Positions 16,656-25,765 are shown, counted from the first letter of the stretch. The stretch: 64,000 nucleotides of DNA from Mycobacterium scrofulaceum (GCF_001667885.1 NZ_LZJW01000044.1:1-64000); one strand, 5' to 3'. A program made the numbers and translations. Notes: generated from the sequence alone by a model not told the origin.

Positions 16656-17544
16656 GTGCGCGCCGCCCTTCCGCCAGTTTCCGTTTCCGGTCCCGCAGCG
16701 CGCCGCGCACCATCAGGCGCGACCGCACCGCCAGCGAGCCCCGCAGCACCCAGCGCAGCGGCGCCCGCCACCACCCGGCGTGCCGGTCGGCCAGGAACAG
16801 GTAGGTGCTCGTGTGGTGTGCGGCCAGGTGGCTCGCCGGGTCGTCCCCGGTGGAGTGTCCCTTGTGGTGCAGCACCTCGGCCGACGGCACGTAGACGCTC
16901 AGCCAGCCGGCCCGGCCGAGCCGGTCCCCGAGGTCGACGTCTTCCATATACATGAAGTAGCGCTCGTCGAAGCCGCCGACCTGGGCGAAGGCGGACCGGC
17001 GGACCAGCAGGCACGACCCGGACAGCCAGCCGACCGGGCGTTCGCTGGGTTCCAGCCGCTCCTGGCGGTACGCCGCCGACCACGGGTTGCGCTTCCAGAC
17101 CGGGCCGACGACCGCGTGCATGCCGCCCCGGATCAGGCTGGGCAGGTGCCGCGCCGACGGGTACACCGAGCCGTCCGGGTCGCGGATGAGCGGACCGAGC
17201 GCCCCGGCGCGCGGCCAGCGGGTCGCGGCGTCCAGCAGGGCGTCGATGCTGCCCGGGCCCCATTGCACGTCCGGGTTCGCGACGATCACCCAGTCGTCGC
17301 CCGGGTCGAGTTGTTCGACCGCCCGGTTCACCGCGGTGCCGTACCCGAGGTTGGCCCCGGTGTGGAACAGCCGCACGTTCGGGTAGCGCTCGACGGCGGC
17401 CTGCGGCGTCCCGTCGGTGGAACCGTTGTCGGCCATCAGCACGCACACGGGCCGCTCGGTGGCCAGCGACAGCGAGGCCAGGAAGCGCTCGAGGTGTGGG
17501 CCCGGTGAGTAGGTCACCGTCACGACCGGCAGGACGTCAGTCAC
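16648..17544 (-). CDS. wbbL: Rhamnosyltransferase WbbL
   Basis: A GT2-family glycosyltransferase of 298 residues that moves rhamnose from dTDP-rhamnose to decaprenyl-PP-GlcNAc, forming the linker between peptidoglycan and arabinogalactan. Motifs: ADNGSTDGTP (nucleotide binding), ANPDV (metal-binding acidic site) and GGFDERYFMYMEDVDLG (acceptor/base region). It acts at the inner face of the membrane without a transmembrane segment. GTG 17544 is chosen by similarity to the M. tuberculosis N-terminus and overlaps the rmlD stop by 8 bp; an in-frame ATG 45 bp upstream lies within rmlD. Confidence 0.94.
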   Translation of the reverse strand: MTDVLPVVTVTYSPGPHLERFLASLSLATERPVCVLMADNGSTDGTPQAAVERYPNVRLFHTGANLGYGTAVNRAVEQLDPGDDWVIVANPDVQWGPGSIDALLDAATRWPRAGALGPLIRDPDGSVYPSARHLPSLIRGGMHAVVGPVWKRNPWSAAYRQERLEPSERPVGWLSGSCLLVRRSAFAQVGGFDERYFMYMEDVDLGDRLGRAGWLSVYVPSAEVLHHKGHSTGDDPASHLAAHHTSTYLFLADRHAGWWRAPLRWVLRGSLAVRSRLMVRGALRDRKRKLAEGRRAHG

Positions 17545-18424
17545 GCGTAGAGGGTAACGGTCGATCGGCGGCCGCGAGCGCCGCGACAAGCGCGGGGCGC
17601 CAGGGCCGTAACGGCCGCAGGCCCGCCGCGGCGGACTCGCGGCCGGACAGCGCGGAGTAGGTCGGCCGTGGCGCCGGCCTGGGGAACTCCGCGGTGCTGA
17701 CCGGGCGCACGCGCTCGGGGTCGGCGCCGCACTCCTCGAAGATGGCGCGGGTCTGCTCGAAGCGGGACACCGCGCCCTCGTTGGCGGCGTGCAGGATCGG
17801 CCCGGGCACGCCGTCGTCGGCGATCTGCAGCAGCGCCTCCGCCAGGTCGCCCACGTAGGTCGGCGACCCGACCTGGTCGTCGACCACGTTGACCGGGCCG
17901 TCCCCGGCGGCCAACCGGCGCATGACGGCGACGAAGTCCTTGCCGTCGGCGCCGGTGTAGACCCAGGCGGTGCGGACGATCACGGCGTCGGGGAGCGCCG
18001 CCAGCGCGGCCTGTTCCCCGGCGAGCTTGCTGCGCCCGTACACGCCCGACGGCGCGGTTGGGTCACTGGGCTCGTACGGACGCGGGTCGGCGCCGCCGAA
18101 GTCCCCGTTGAAGACGTAGTCCGTCGAGACGTGGATGAACCGGGCGCCCGCCCGCGCGCAGGCGCGGGCGATGTTCTCCGGGCCGGAGGCGTTGACGGCG
18201 AAGGCGCCGGCCTCATCGCTCTCGGCGCCGTCGACGTCGGTGTAGGCCGCGCAGTTGATCACCACGTCACCGCCGCGGACGATCCGCTCGGCGGCGGCGG
18301 GGTCGGTGATGTCCCACTCCGACGACGTCAGGGCCAGCACGTCACGGCCCTGACCGGCCGCGAGCGAGCTCAAATAGCGGCCCAGCTGCCCGCCACCACC
18401 GGCGATCACGATCCTGCTCGACAT
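17537..18424 (-). CDS. rmlD: dTDP-4-dehydrorhamnose reductase
   Basis: A 295-residue short-chain dehydrogenase/reductase catalysing the last step of dTDP-L-rhamnose synthesis. It has the Rossmann motif GGGGQLGRYL near the N-terminus, STDYVFNGDFGG with the catalytic Ser/Thr, and the YxxxK pair in YGRSK. Its product is the donor used by WbbL, encoded immediately downstream with an 8-bp overlap, so donor synthesis and transfer are co-translated. It is divergent from lcp1, with 98 bp between. Confidence 0.95.
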   Translation of the reverse strand: MSSRIVIAGGGGQLGRYLSSLAAGQGRDVLALTSSEWDITDPAAAERIVRGGDVVINCAAYTDVDGAESDEAGAFAVNASGPENIARACARAGARFIHVSTDYVFNGDFGGADPRPYEPSDPTAPSGVYGRSKLAGEQAALAALPDAVIVRTAWVYTGADGKDFVAVMRRLAAGDGPVNVVDDQVGSPTYVGDLAEALLQIADDGVPGPILHAANEGAVSRFEQTRAIFEECGADPERVRPVSTAEFPRPAPRPTYSALSGRESAAAGLRPLRPWRPALVAALAAADRPLPSTRD

Positions 18425-18510
18425 GGTTTGAGTCTGGCATGCGCGGAAAAGCGCGGGCGACGGCCGGGGCGCGCGGGGCTTCGCTACCCGCGAAGCGTCT
18501 GTGTCGCAAG

Positions 18511-18516
18511 TAACCT
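18511..18516 (+). promoter_or_regulatory. -10 element of leaderless lcp1
   Basis: TAACCT fits TANNNT and is 6 bp from the lcp1 ATG at 18523. No Shine-Dalgarno sequence precedes the ATG, so a leaderless transcript is likely. Confidence 0.5.
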
Positions 18517-18522
18517 AGTGGG

Positions 18523-19995
18523 ATGCCTGTGCAACGTGTGGTTCGTGTGATTGCCACTGCGCTGACGCTCGTTGTCGTCCTCGGCACCGGGCTGGCGTGG
18601 AGCAACGTCCGCTCCTTCGAGGACGGCATCTTCCACATGTCCGCGCCATCGCTCGGCAAGGGCGGCGACGACGGCGCGATCGACATCCTGCTGGTCGGCC
18701 TCGACAGCCGCACCGACGCGCACGGCAACCCGCTCTCGCAGGAGGAACTGGCCACCCTGCGGGCCGGCGACGAGGAAGCGACCAACACCGACACGATCAT
18801 CCTGATCCGGATCCCCAACAACGGGAAGTCGGCGACCGCCATCTCGATCCCCCGCGACTCCTACGTCGCGGCGCCCGGCCTGGGCAAGACGAAGATCAAC
18901 GGCGTCTACGGCCAGACCCGCGAGGCCAAGCGCACCAGCCTGGTCAAGGCCGGCGACTCGGCCGAGGACGCCGCCGCGCAGGGCACCGAGGCCGGGCGCG
19001 AGGCGCTGATCAAGACCGTCGCCGACCTGACCGGCGTCACCGTCGACCACTACGCCGAGATCGGTCTGCTCGGCTTCTCCTTGATCACCGACGCGCTCGG
19101 CGGCGTCGACGTCTGCCTCAAAGAGCCGGTGTTCGAACCGCTTTCGGGAGCCGACTTCCCGGCCGGCCCGCAGCGGCTCGACGGGCCGGAAGCGCTCAGC
19201 TTCGTCCGTCAGCGCCACGAACTGCCGCGCGGCGACCTGGACCGGGTGGTCCGCCAGCAGGTGGTGATGGCCTCGCTGGCCCACCGGGTCATCTCCGGCA
19301 AGACGCTGTCGAGCCCCACGACGGTGAAACGCCTGGAGGCGGCCGTGCAGCGCTCGGTGGTGATCTCCTCCGGTTGGGACGTAATGGATTTCGTGCAGCA
19401 GATGCAGAAGCTGGCCGGCGGCAACGTCGCGTTCGCCACCATTCCGGTGCTGGACGGCGCCGGCTGGAGCGATGACGGCATGCAGAGCGTCGTGCGGGTG
19501 GACCCCCATCAGGTTCAGGAGTGGGTCAGCGGCCTGCTGCACGACCAGGAGCAGGGCAAGACCGAGGAGATCGCCTACACCCCGGCGAAGACCACCGCCA
19601 GCGTGGTCAACGACACCGACATCAACGGACTCGCGTCGGCGGTGTCACAGGTGTTGACGTCCAAGGGATTTGGCGCCGGCACGGTGGGCAACAACGACGG
19701 CGGCCACGTCAAGGGCAGCCAGGTGCGCGCGGCCAAGACTGACGACCTGGGCGCCCAGGAGGTGTCCAAGGAGCTGGGCGGGCTGCCGGTGGTCGCCGAT
19801 CCCTCCGTCGCGGCGGGCACGGTCCGGGTGGTGCTGGGCAACGACTACAGCGGCCCCGGCTCCGGCCTGTCCGGCACCGGCACGGTGATGCCCGCCCGGG
19901 TGTCCAACGTCGGCGCGGTGGCGGCCGACCCCAACGTCCCGGCCCCCTCGCCGATCCTGACCGCCGGCTCCGACAAGCCCGAGTGCATCAACTGA
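18523..19995 (+). CDS. lcp1: LytR-CpsA-Psr ligase Lcp1
   Basis: A 490-residue membrane-anchored phosphotransferase. One transmembrane segment spans about residues 7-27; the LCP domain (about 50-265) shows DSRTDAHGN, SIPRDSYV and RQRHELPRGDLDRVVRQQ, which hold the Arg/Asp residues that bind polyprenyl phosphate. A LytR_C domain occupies about 360-450. The Rv3267 homologue ligates arabinogalactan to peptidoglycan outside the membrane. It lies next to rmlD-wbbL, which build the linker it transfers. ATG 18523 follows a leaderless-type -10. Confidence 0.93.
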   Translation: MPVQRVVRVIATALTLVVVLGTGLAWSNVRSFEDGIFHMSAPSLGKGGDDGAIDILLVGLDSRTDAHGNPLSQEELATLRAGDEEATNTDTIILIRIPNNGKSATAISIPRDSYVAAPGLGKTKINGVYGQTREAKRTSLVKAGDSAEDAAAQGTEAGREALIKTVADLTGVTVDHYAEIGLLGFSLITDALGGVDVCLKEPVFEPLSGADFPAGPQRLDGPEALSFVRQRHELPRGDLDRVVRQQVVMASLAHRVISGKTLSSPTTVKRLEAAVQRSVVISSGWDVMDFVQQMQKLAGGNVAFATIPVLDGAGWSDDGMQSVVRVDPHQVQEWVSGLLHDQEQGKTEEIAYTPAKTTASVVNDTDINGLASAVSQVLTSKGFGAGTVGNNDGGHVKGSQVRAAKTDDLGAQEVSKELGGLPVVADPSVAAGTVRVVLGNDYSGPGSGLSGTGTVMPARVSNVGAVAADPNVPAPSPILTAGSDKPECIN

Positions 19996-20696
19996 GCACG
20001 CTCTCCGGCGCCATCCTGGACCCGATGCTGCGGGCCGACCCGGTCGGCCCGCGCATCACCTATTACGACGACGCCACCGGCGAGCGCATCGAGTTGTCCG
20101 CGGTGACCCTGGCCAATTGGGCGGCCAAGACGGGCAACCTGTTACGCGACGAGCTGGGCGCGGGGCCGGGCAGCCGCGTCGCGATCCTGCTGCCGGCGCA
20201 CTGGCAGACGGCGGCCGTGCTGTTCGGTGTCTGGTGGATCGGCGCCGAGGCGGTGCTCGAACCGACCGAGGCGGACCTCGCGCTGTGTACGGCCGAACGG
20301 CTGGACGAGGCGGACTCGATCGCCGCCGAGGTGGCGGTGCTGTCGCTGGACCCGTTCGGCCGCCCGGCGTCCGACCTGCCGATCGGCGTCACCGATTACG
20401 CCACCGCCGTGCGGGTGCACGGCGACCAGATCGTCGCCGAACGCCATCCCGGCCCGGCGCTGGCCGGCCGACCGGTCGACCAGGTGCTGGCCGACTGCGA
20501 AAGGTCCGCCGCCGCAAGGGAATTGACGGCCAAGGATCGCGTCCTTTCCACCGCCGCGTGGTCGAGCCCCGAGGAGCTGGTGGACGGCCTGCTGGCGGTC
20601 CTGGCCGTCGGCGCGTCGCTGGTGCAGGTGGCCCATCCCGACCCGTCGGCGCTGCCGCGCCGGATCGAGACCGAGAAGGTCACCCGGGTTTTGTAG
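19983..20696 (+). CDS. TIGR03089-family AMP-binding-like protein
   Basis: A 237-residue protein resembling only the N-terminal part of acyl-adenylate enzymes (ITYYDDATGERIELSAVTLANWAAKTGNLL, then LPAHWQTAAVLFGVWWIGA). The ATP-binding TSGTTG motif and the C-terminal lid are absent, so it cannot be a complete ligase; its role is unknown. It corresponds to Rv3268. GTG 19983 overlaps the lcp1 3' end by 13 bp; no better ATG/GTG is seen near the conserved region. Probably translated with lcp1. Confidence 0.8.
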   Translation: MHQLSTLSGAILDPMLRADPVGPRITYYDDATGERIELSAVTLANWAAKTGNLLRDELGAGPGSRVAILLPAHWQTAAVLFGVWWIGAEAVLEPTEADLALCTAERLDEADSIAAEVAVLSLDPFGRPASDLPIGVTDYATAVRVHGDQIVAERHPGPALAGRPVDQVLADCERSAAARELTAKDRVLSTAAWSSPEELVDGLLAVLAVGASLVQVAHPDPSALPRRIETEKVTRVL

Positions 20697-20705
20697 GCCC
20701 GCCGA

Positions 20706-20738
20706 TTCATATTGATATCGCTATATTTCGATGTTAAC
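20706..20738. promoter_or_regulatory. A+T-rich control region of pacL1-ctpC
   Basis: This 33-bp stretch is the most A+T-rich near the operon and contains ATATTGATATC and CTATATTT, an imperfect dyad centred on GATATC with TATATT as a possible -10. Similar A+T-rich dyads are used by ArsR/SmtB metal sensors, but the symmetry is weak and no such regulator lies nearby. Metal-responsive control is inference from the genes downstream. Confidence 0.35.
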
Positions 20739-20785
20739 GTCGAGCGAGCATCAGTTGACGCTGCGACGACGAGGAGGTCCGGGCA

Positions 20786-21067
20786 ATGGCGGGGTACGCG
20801 CTCTTGGCAAAGGCGGCATCGACGGTGGTCACCGGCCTCGTCGGCGTGACGGCCTACGAGGTGGTGCGCAAGGCCGTGGCCAAGGCGCCGCTGCACGAGA
20901 CCGCGGTGTCGGCGGCCGAGCTGGGGCTGCGCGGAACCCGTAAGGCCGAGGAGGCCGCCGAGTCGGCCCGGCTGAAGATCGCCGACGTTATGGCCGAAGC
21001 CCGCGAGCGCATCGGCGAGGAAGCGCCCACCCCGGCCGTCGCCGACGTCCACCAGCACGACCACTGA
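20786..21067 (+). CDS. pacL1: PacL1-type metallochaperone (DUF1490)
   Basis: A 93-residue single-span membrane protein. The N-terminal hydrophobic helix covers about residues 5-25, followed by an Ala/Glu/Arg-rich amphipathic stretch and a metal-binding tail DVHQHDH (87-93). The M. tuberculosis homologue PacL1 (Rv3269) has DLHDHDH, binds Zn and stabilises CtpC in membrane platforms. A GAGGAGG site is 8 bp from ATG 20786. It is directly upstream of ctpC (11 bp), so chaperone and pump are co-expressed. The tail differs at two positions from that described in M. tuberculosis. Confidence 0.92.
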   Translation: MAGYALLAKAASTVVTGLVGVTAYEVVRKAVAKAPLHETAVSAAELGLRGTRKAEEAAESARLKIADVMAEARERIGEEAPTPAVADVHQHDH

Positions 21068-21078
21068 TCCCCGCTTAG

Positions 21079-23265
21079 ATGGCGCTCGCCACCGCCCTTG
21101 AGCCGGTACGCCCGGAAGACCCTGCGCTGCGGGTCATTTCGGATGCGGCCGGCCGCATGCGGGTCTCCGTCGACTGGCTGCGGTGCGACTCCCGGCGCGC
21201 GGTGGCGGTCGAGGAGGCCGTCGCCAAGGAGGACGGCGTGCGGGTGGTGCACGCCTACCCGCGGACCGGATCCGTCGTCGTCTGGTACTCACCCCGGCGC
21301 TGTGACCGATCGGCGGTGCTGGCGGCAATAGCTTCCGCCGCGCACGTCGCCGCCGAGCTGATCCCGGCGCGCGCGCCGCATTCGTCGGAGATCCGCAACA
21401 CCGACGTGCTGCGCATGGTCGTCGGCGGTGCGGCGCTGGCCCTGCTCGGCGTGCGCCGCTACGTGTTCGCCCGGCCGCCGCTACTCGGCCCGAACGGCCG
21501 GATCCTGGCCACCGGCGTCACCATCTTCACCGGCTACCCGTTCCTGCGCGGGGCACTGCGCTCATTGCGCTCCGGCCGGGCCGGCACCGACGCCCTGGTG
21601 TCGGCGGCGACGGTGGCCAGCCTGGTGCTGCGCGAGAACGTGGTGGCGCTCACCGTGCTGTGGCTGCTCAACATCGGCGAATACCTGCAGGACCTGACCC
21701 TGCGCCGCACCCGGCGGGCGATCTCGGAGCTGCTGCGCGGCACCCAGGACACCGCGTGGATTCGGCTGACCGATGGGCCCGAGACGGGCACCGAGATCCA
21801 GGTGCCCATCGACAGCGTCCAGATCGGCGACGAGGTGATCATCCACGACCACGTCGCGATACCGGTGGACGGCGAGGTCGTCGACGGCGAGGCGATCGTC
21901 AACCAGTCCGCGATCACCGGCGAGAACCTGCCCGTGTCGGTCGTGGTCGGCGCGCACGTGCACGCCGGGTCGGTCGTGGTGCGCGGGCGCCTGGTCGTGC
22001 GCGCGCAGGCCGTCGGCAACCAGACGGCGATCGGCCGCATCATCAGCCGCGTCGAGGAGGCGCAGCACGACCGGGCACCCATCCAGACCGTCGGCGAAAA
22101 CTTCTCCCGCCGTTTCGTTCCGACCTCGTTCATCGTCTCGGCCCTCACCCTGGCGGTCACCGGGGACGTGCGCCGCGCGATGACGATGCTGCTGATCGCC
22201 TGCCCCTGCGCGGTGGGCCTGTCCACCCCGACCGCCATCAGCGCCGCGATCGGCAACGGCGCGCGGCGCGGCATCCTGATCAAGGGCGGATCGCACCTCG
22301 AGCAGGCCGGCCGGGTGGACGCGATCGTGTTCGACAAGACCGGCACGCTGACCGTCGGCCGTCCCGTGGTCACCAATATCATTGCGCTGCATAAGGATTG
22401 GGAGCCCGAGCAGGTGCTGGCGTACGCGGCCAGCTCGGAGATCCACTCCCGCCATCCGTTGGCCGAGGCGGTGATCCGCTCGACCGAGGAGCGCCACATC
22501 ACCATCCCGCCGCACGAGGAGTGCGAGGTCCTGGTCGGCCTGGGCATGCGCACCTGGGCCGACGGGCGCACCCTGTTGCTGGGCAGCCCCGGGCTGTTGC
22601 GCACCGAAAAGGTGCGGGTGTCGAAGAAGGCCTCGGAGTGGGTGGACCGGCTGCGGCGCCAGGCCGAGACGCCGCTGCTGCTGGCCGTCGACGGCAAGCT
22701 GGTGGGCCTGATCAGCCTGCGCGACGAGGTGCGCCCCGAGGCGATCGAGGTGCTGAAGCAATTGCGGGACAACGGCATTCGCCGCATCGTCATGCTGACC
22801 GGAGACCATCCCGACATCGCCCAGGTGGTCGCCGAAGAGCTGGGGATCGACGAGTGGCGCGCCGAGGTGATGCCCGAAGACAAGCTCGAGGTCGTGCGCG
22901 GTCTACAGAACGACGGCTACGTGGTCGGCATGGTGGGCGACGGCATCAACGACGCCCCCGCGCTGGCGGCCGCCGACATCGGGATCGCGATGGGCCTGGC
23001 CGGAACCGACGTCGCGGTCGAGACCGCCGATGTGGCGCTGGCCAATGACGACCTGCATCGCCTGCTCGACGTGCGGGACCTGGGCGCGCGGGCCGTCGAC
23101 GTCATCCGGGAGAACTACGGCATGTCGATCGCGGTCAACGCCGCCGGGCTGATCATCGGCGCGGGCGGCGCGCTGTCCCCCGTGCTGGCCGCGATCCTGC
23201 ACAACGCGTCGTCGGTCGCGGTGGTGGCCAACAGCTCCCGCCTGATCCGCTACCGGCTGGACTAG
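21079..23265 (+). CDS. ctpC: P1B-type metal-exporting ATPase CtpC
   Basis: A 728-residue heavy-metal P-type ATPase that exports Zn (Mn also proposed) from the cytoplasm. The metal site CPC is at 375-377, the phosphorylated Asp is D419 in DKTGTLT, and the hinge GDGINDAPAL lies near residue 620. Actuator TGENLP is at about 280-285. The N-terminal domain (residues 15-95) resembles an HMA fold but lacks CxxC. Eight transmembrane helices are expected. Co-transcribed with pacL1. The TAG stop is the exact 5' boundary of the repeat element described at 23252-23321. Confidence 0.95.
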   Translation: MALATALEPVRPEDPALRVISDAAGRMRVSVDWLRCDSRRAVAVEEAVAKEDGVRVVHAYPRTGSVVVWYSPRRCDRSAVLAAIASAAHVAAELIPARAPHSSEIRNTDVLRMVVGGAALALLGVRRYVFARPPLLGPNGRILATGVTIFTGYPFLRGALRSLRSGRAGTDALVSAATVASLVLRENVVALTVLWLLNIGEYLQDLTLRRTRRAISELLRGTQDTAWIRLTDGPETGTEIQVPIDSVQIGDEVIIHDHVAIPVDGEVVDGEAIVNQSAITGENLPVSVVVGAHVHAGSVVVRGRLVVRAQAVGNQTAIGRIISRVEEAQHDRAPIQTVGENFSRRFVPTSFIVSALTLAVTGDVRRAMTMLLIACPCAVGLSTPTAISAAIGNGARRGILIKGGSHLEQAGRVDAIVFDKTGTLTVGRPVVTNIIALHKDWEPEQVLAYAASSEIHSRHPLAEAVIRSTEERHITIPPHEECEVLVGLGMRTWADGRTLLLGSPGLLRTEKVRVSKKASEWVDRLRRQAETPLLLAVDGKLVGLISLRDEVRPEAIEVLKQLRDNGIRRIVMLTGDHPDIAQVVAEELGIDEWRAEVMPEDKLEVVRGLQNDGYVVGMVGDGINDAPALAAADIGIAMGLAGTDVAVETADVALANDDLHRLLDVRDLGARAVDVIRENYGMSIAVNAAGLIIGAGGALSPVLAAILHNASSVAVVANSSRLIRYRLD

Positions 23266-23321
23266 TGGCGATCACGAGCGCGGCGAAGCCGGGCGAAGTG
23301 GGTCGGCACCGGCTGGACTAG
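23252..23321. repeat. Stop-codon-linked interspersed repeat, copy 1
   Basis: A 42-bp core (23266-23307, TGGCGATCACGAGCGCGGCG...) starts immediately after the ctpC TAG. It is flanked by a 14-bp direct repeat, ACCGGCTGGACTAG, at 23252-23265 (the ctpC 3' end) and 23308-23321. The core matches the two copies at 53041-53150 at 38 of 43 positions in the opposite genome orientation. The downstream direct repeat ends exactly at the stop of the convergent membrane gene. The layout is that of an insertion with target duplication. Confidence 0.8.
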
Positions 23322-23981
23322 CTAGCAGCAGCCGCAGTCGTGGCCGCGCCAGGCCCGCACGCCCTGCCAGGCCGCGACGCCGGCGATCCCGAGCCCGACC
23401 GCCGGGTCGATCCACCAGCCGCCGGACCACAGCGCCATCGTCGCCAGCCCGACGAGCACCCCGCCCGCCTGGGCGGCGCACAGGTAGTTCTGCATCCCCT
23501 CGGCCTCGGTGGCGTCGGAGTCCAGCCGCGCGCCCAGGCGGCGGTTGGCCCGGCCGAGGATCGGCATCAGCAAGAACCCGGCGGCGGTCAGCGCGAGCCC
23601 GATCGCCGAGGCCTCGGCGCGGTGCTCACCGGTCAGCTCGCGCACGGATTCCGCGGCGATGTACGGGGCGGTCAGCCAGAAGGACACCGCGACACCGCGT
23701 TGCGCGCGCCGCTCGGCGTCCACCGAGAAGGTGCGGGCCCCGCTGAACCGCCACACCACCATCGCGCTGCCCAGCGCCTCGGACACCCCGCCGAGCGCCC
23801 AGCCTGTCAGCGCCACAGACCCGACCGCCAGGCCCTGCCACAGCCCGACGCCGCCCTCGACCAGCACCGCGACCAGGCTGATCCACGCCAGGCGCCGCGC
23901 CCACACGGCGCTGCGCCGCCAGCCGGCGTCCCGGGTCGCGGCGACGGCGCGGTCGTCAGCGGTGAGCGAAAAGGTGGTCAT
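23322..23981 (-). CDS. Membrane protein, cation-transporter-like, with Cys-rich tail
   Basis: A 219-residue protein with about five hydrophobic spans (first at residues 28-52, last at 185-208), resembling a reduced cation diffusion facilitator: an acidic residue in TM1 (LVEGGVGLWQG) and EAEGMQNYLCAAQAGG in the middle. It ends in GHDCGCC, a plausible thiolate metal site. It is the counterpart of Rv3271c and is convergent with ctpC, so a metal-related function is likely but unproven. Confidence 0.82.
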   Translation of the reverse strand: MTTFSLTADDRAVAATRDAGWRRSAVWARRLAWISLVAVLVEGGVGLWQGLAVGSVALTGWALGGVSEALGSAMVVWRFSGARTFSVDAERRAQRGVAVSFWLTAPYIAAESVRELTGEHRAEASAIGLALTAAGFLLMPILGRANRRLGARLDSDATEAEGMQNYLCAAQAGGVLVGLATMALWSGGWWIDPAVGLGIAGVAAWQGVRAWRGHDCGCC

Positions 23982-24046
23982 GGCGCGAGGCTAGCCGCGA
24001 TCGCGCCCCGCGGCGGGCCCGGACACCGACTGGTAACACAACCGTG

Positions 24047-25651
24047 TCAAACCCGACCAACCAGCACCCGCTTGAGCACTTTTCCGCCGGCGTTGCGGGG
24101 CAGTGCGTCGACGAACAGCACGTCGCGGGGAACCTTGAAGCGGGCCAGCCGGTTCCGCACGTACTCCCTGACGTCGTCCTCGGTCAGCGTCGCACCCGGT
24201 CGCACCACGACGTAGGCGCGCAACCGCTGCCCGAACTCCTCGTCGTCGACGCCGACGACCGCGACGTCCAGGACGTCGGGGTGGTGGGCGAGCGCCTCCT
24301 CGACCTCGCCCGGGTAGACGTTCTCCCCACCCGACACGATCATCTCGTCGTCCCGCCCGTCGATGAAGAGCCGGCCGTCGGCGTCGAAGTGACCGACGTC
24401 GCCGGTGGACATCAGGCCCCGGACCGACTCCTTGGTACCGCCGCCGGTGTAGCCCTCGAAGGCCAGCACGTTCCCCACGAAGATGCGCCCCGGCGTTCCC
24501 GGCGGCGCCTCGCGCCCGTCGGCGGTCAGGACCTTGACGACCGACCCGGGCACCACCGCGCCCACGCAGCCCGGTGCCACCGCCAGATCCGCGGGCGTGG
24601 CGATGGTGGCGTAGGCGACCTCGGTCGATCCGTACATGTTGTAGACCACGGGTCCGAGCGCCTCGAGCGCCCGGGTGGCCAGCGCGGCACCGAGCTGGGA
24701 GCCGCCGACGAACACGATGCGCAGCGCCGACAGGTCGTGCTCGGCCAGGGCCGCTGGGCCCAGGTCGAGGATGCGCCGCAACATGATCGGCACCACAATC
24801 ATGGCGCTGGCCCGGTGCTCGGCCAGGCTGGCCAGCGTCTGCCGGGCATCGAAGTGGCGGTGCAACACCAGGGTCGACCCCAACACCATCGCGTACATCG
24901 CGTGGCTGAAACCCATCGAATGGAACAGCGGCACACAACATTCGGTGATTTCGCGACCCCGGAACGGGACCTTCCCCAGCAGACCGCCGACCGGTATCAG
25001 CGAGTAGGGCTCCGAACGAGCCGCGCCCTTCGGCGTTCCGGTCGTCCCGCTGGTCGAAATGACGATCTTGGGCCGTCCGCCGGACGCCGGCGGCGGGCTG
25101 GGATCGCCGTGCTGGATCAGCGCGTCGAGCGAGTCGGGATCGGGCGTCTCCGTCCAGGCCAGGCACCGGCCGAGCCTGGGCCGGGCGTCGGCGACGACGG
25201 CGCTGTACTCCTCGTCGTACACCAGGAGGTCGGCGCGTTCTGAGGTCAGCATCCCGGCCAACTGCGGGGCGCCGAAGCCGGTGTTAAGCAGCAAGACACC
25301 GGCCCCGCACTTGCCGGCGGCATACACGGCTTCCAGAAAGCCGCGGTGGTTGCCCACCAGGATGGCCACGCCGTGGCCCGGGCCCAAGCCGCGGCGGCGC
25401 CACGAGTTGGCCAGCGCGTTGGTCCGGCGGTCCAGCTCCCCGAACGTCAGCGCGCCGCGCTCGTCGATCAGCGCCACCCCGTCGGGGTCCCGGCCGGCCG
25501 CGATGGCCGTCGCCGCCCCCAAGATGCCGTAGCGCCCAACGGCTCCCAGCACCGGCGCGACGCTGCCGGGCGGTATCCACCGCAATCCCCCGGACCGGGC
25601 ATAGAGAAACAGTGACCGGGCTTCCGCAACCGCGCGCCGAAAAATCTGCAC
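24047..25651 (-). CDS. Acyl-CoA synthetase (FadD-type, ANL superfamily)
   Basis: A 534-residue acyl-activating enzyme forming acyl-AMP and then acyl-CoA. ANL motifs: STSGTTGTPKGA (P-loop), YGSTEVAYATIA, STGDVGHFDADG and GRDDEMIVSGGENVYPGEVE, with the C-terminal lid ending in the catalytic Lys of NAGGKVLKR. It resembles FadD2-like proteins; the acyl substrate is unknown. GTG 25651 is used because the conserved N-terminal region begins just after it; the frame open further upstream is antisense to the methyltransferase gene. I do not recall this gene at the equivalent M. tuberculosis site. Confidence 0.9.
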   Translation of the reverse strand: MQIFRRAVAEARSLFLYARSGGLRWIPPGSVAPVLGAVGRYGILGAATAIAAGRDPDGVALIDERGALTFGELDRRTNALANSWRRRGLGPGHGVAILVGNHRGFLEAVYAAGKCGAGVLLLNTGFGAPQLAGMLTSERADLLVYDEEYSAVVADARPRLGRCLAWTETPDPDSLDALIQHGDPSPPPASGGRPKIVISTSGTTGTPKGAARSEPYSLIPVGGLLGKVPFRGREITECCVPLFHSMGFSHAMYAMVLGSTLVLHRHFDARQTLASLAEHRASAMIVVPIMLRRILDLGPAALAEHDLSALRIVFVGGSQLGAALATRALEALGPVVYNMYGSTEVAYATIATPADLAVAPGCVGAVVPGSVVKVLTADGREAPPGTPGRIFVGNVLAFEGYTGGGTKESVRGLMSTGDVGHFDADGRLFIDGRDDEMIVSGGENVYPGEVEEALAHHPDVLDVAVVGVDDEEFGQRLRAYVVVRPGATLTEDDVREYVRNRLARFKVPRDVLFVDALPRNAGGKVLKRVLVGRV

Positions 25652-25765
25652 ACGTCGATGCTGCCGCCCCGCATGGCGCCGGATAAGGGCGCAACGCCAC
25701 CACGGACGGGGTCTTTGGTCATCATCGTTATTCTGGCTAACGACTAGACGGAAGGGGCTTTGCCG

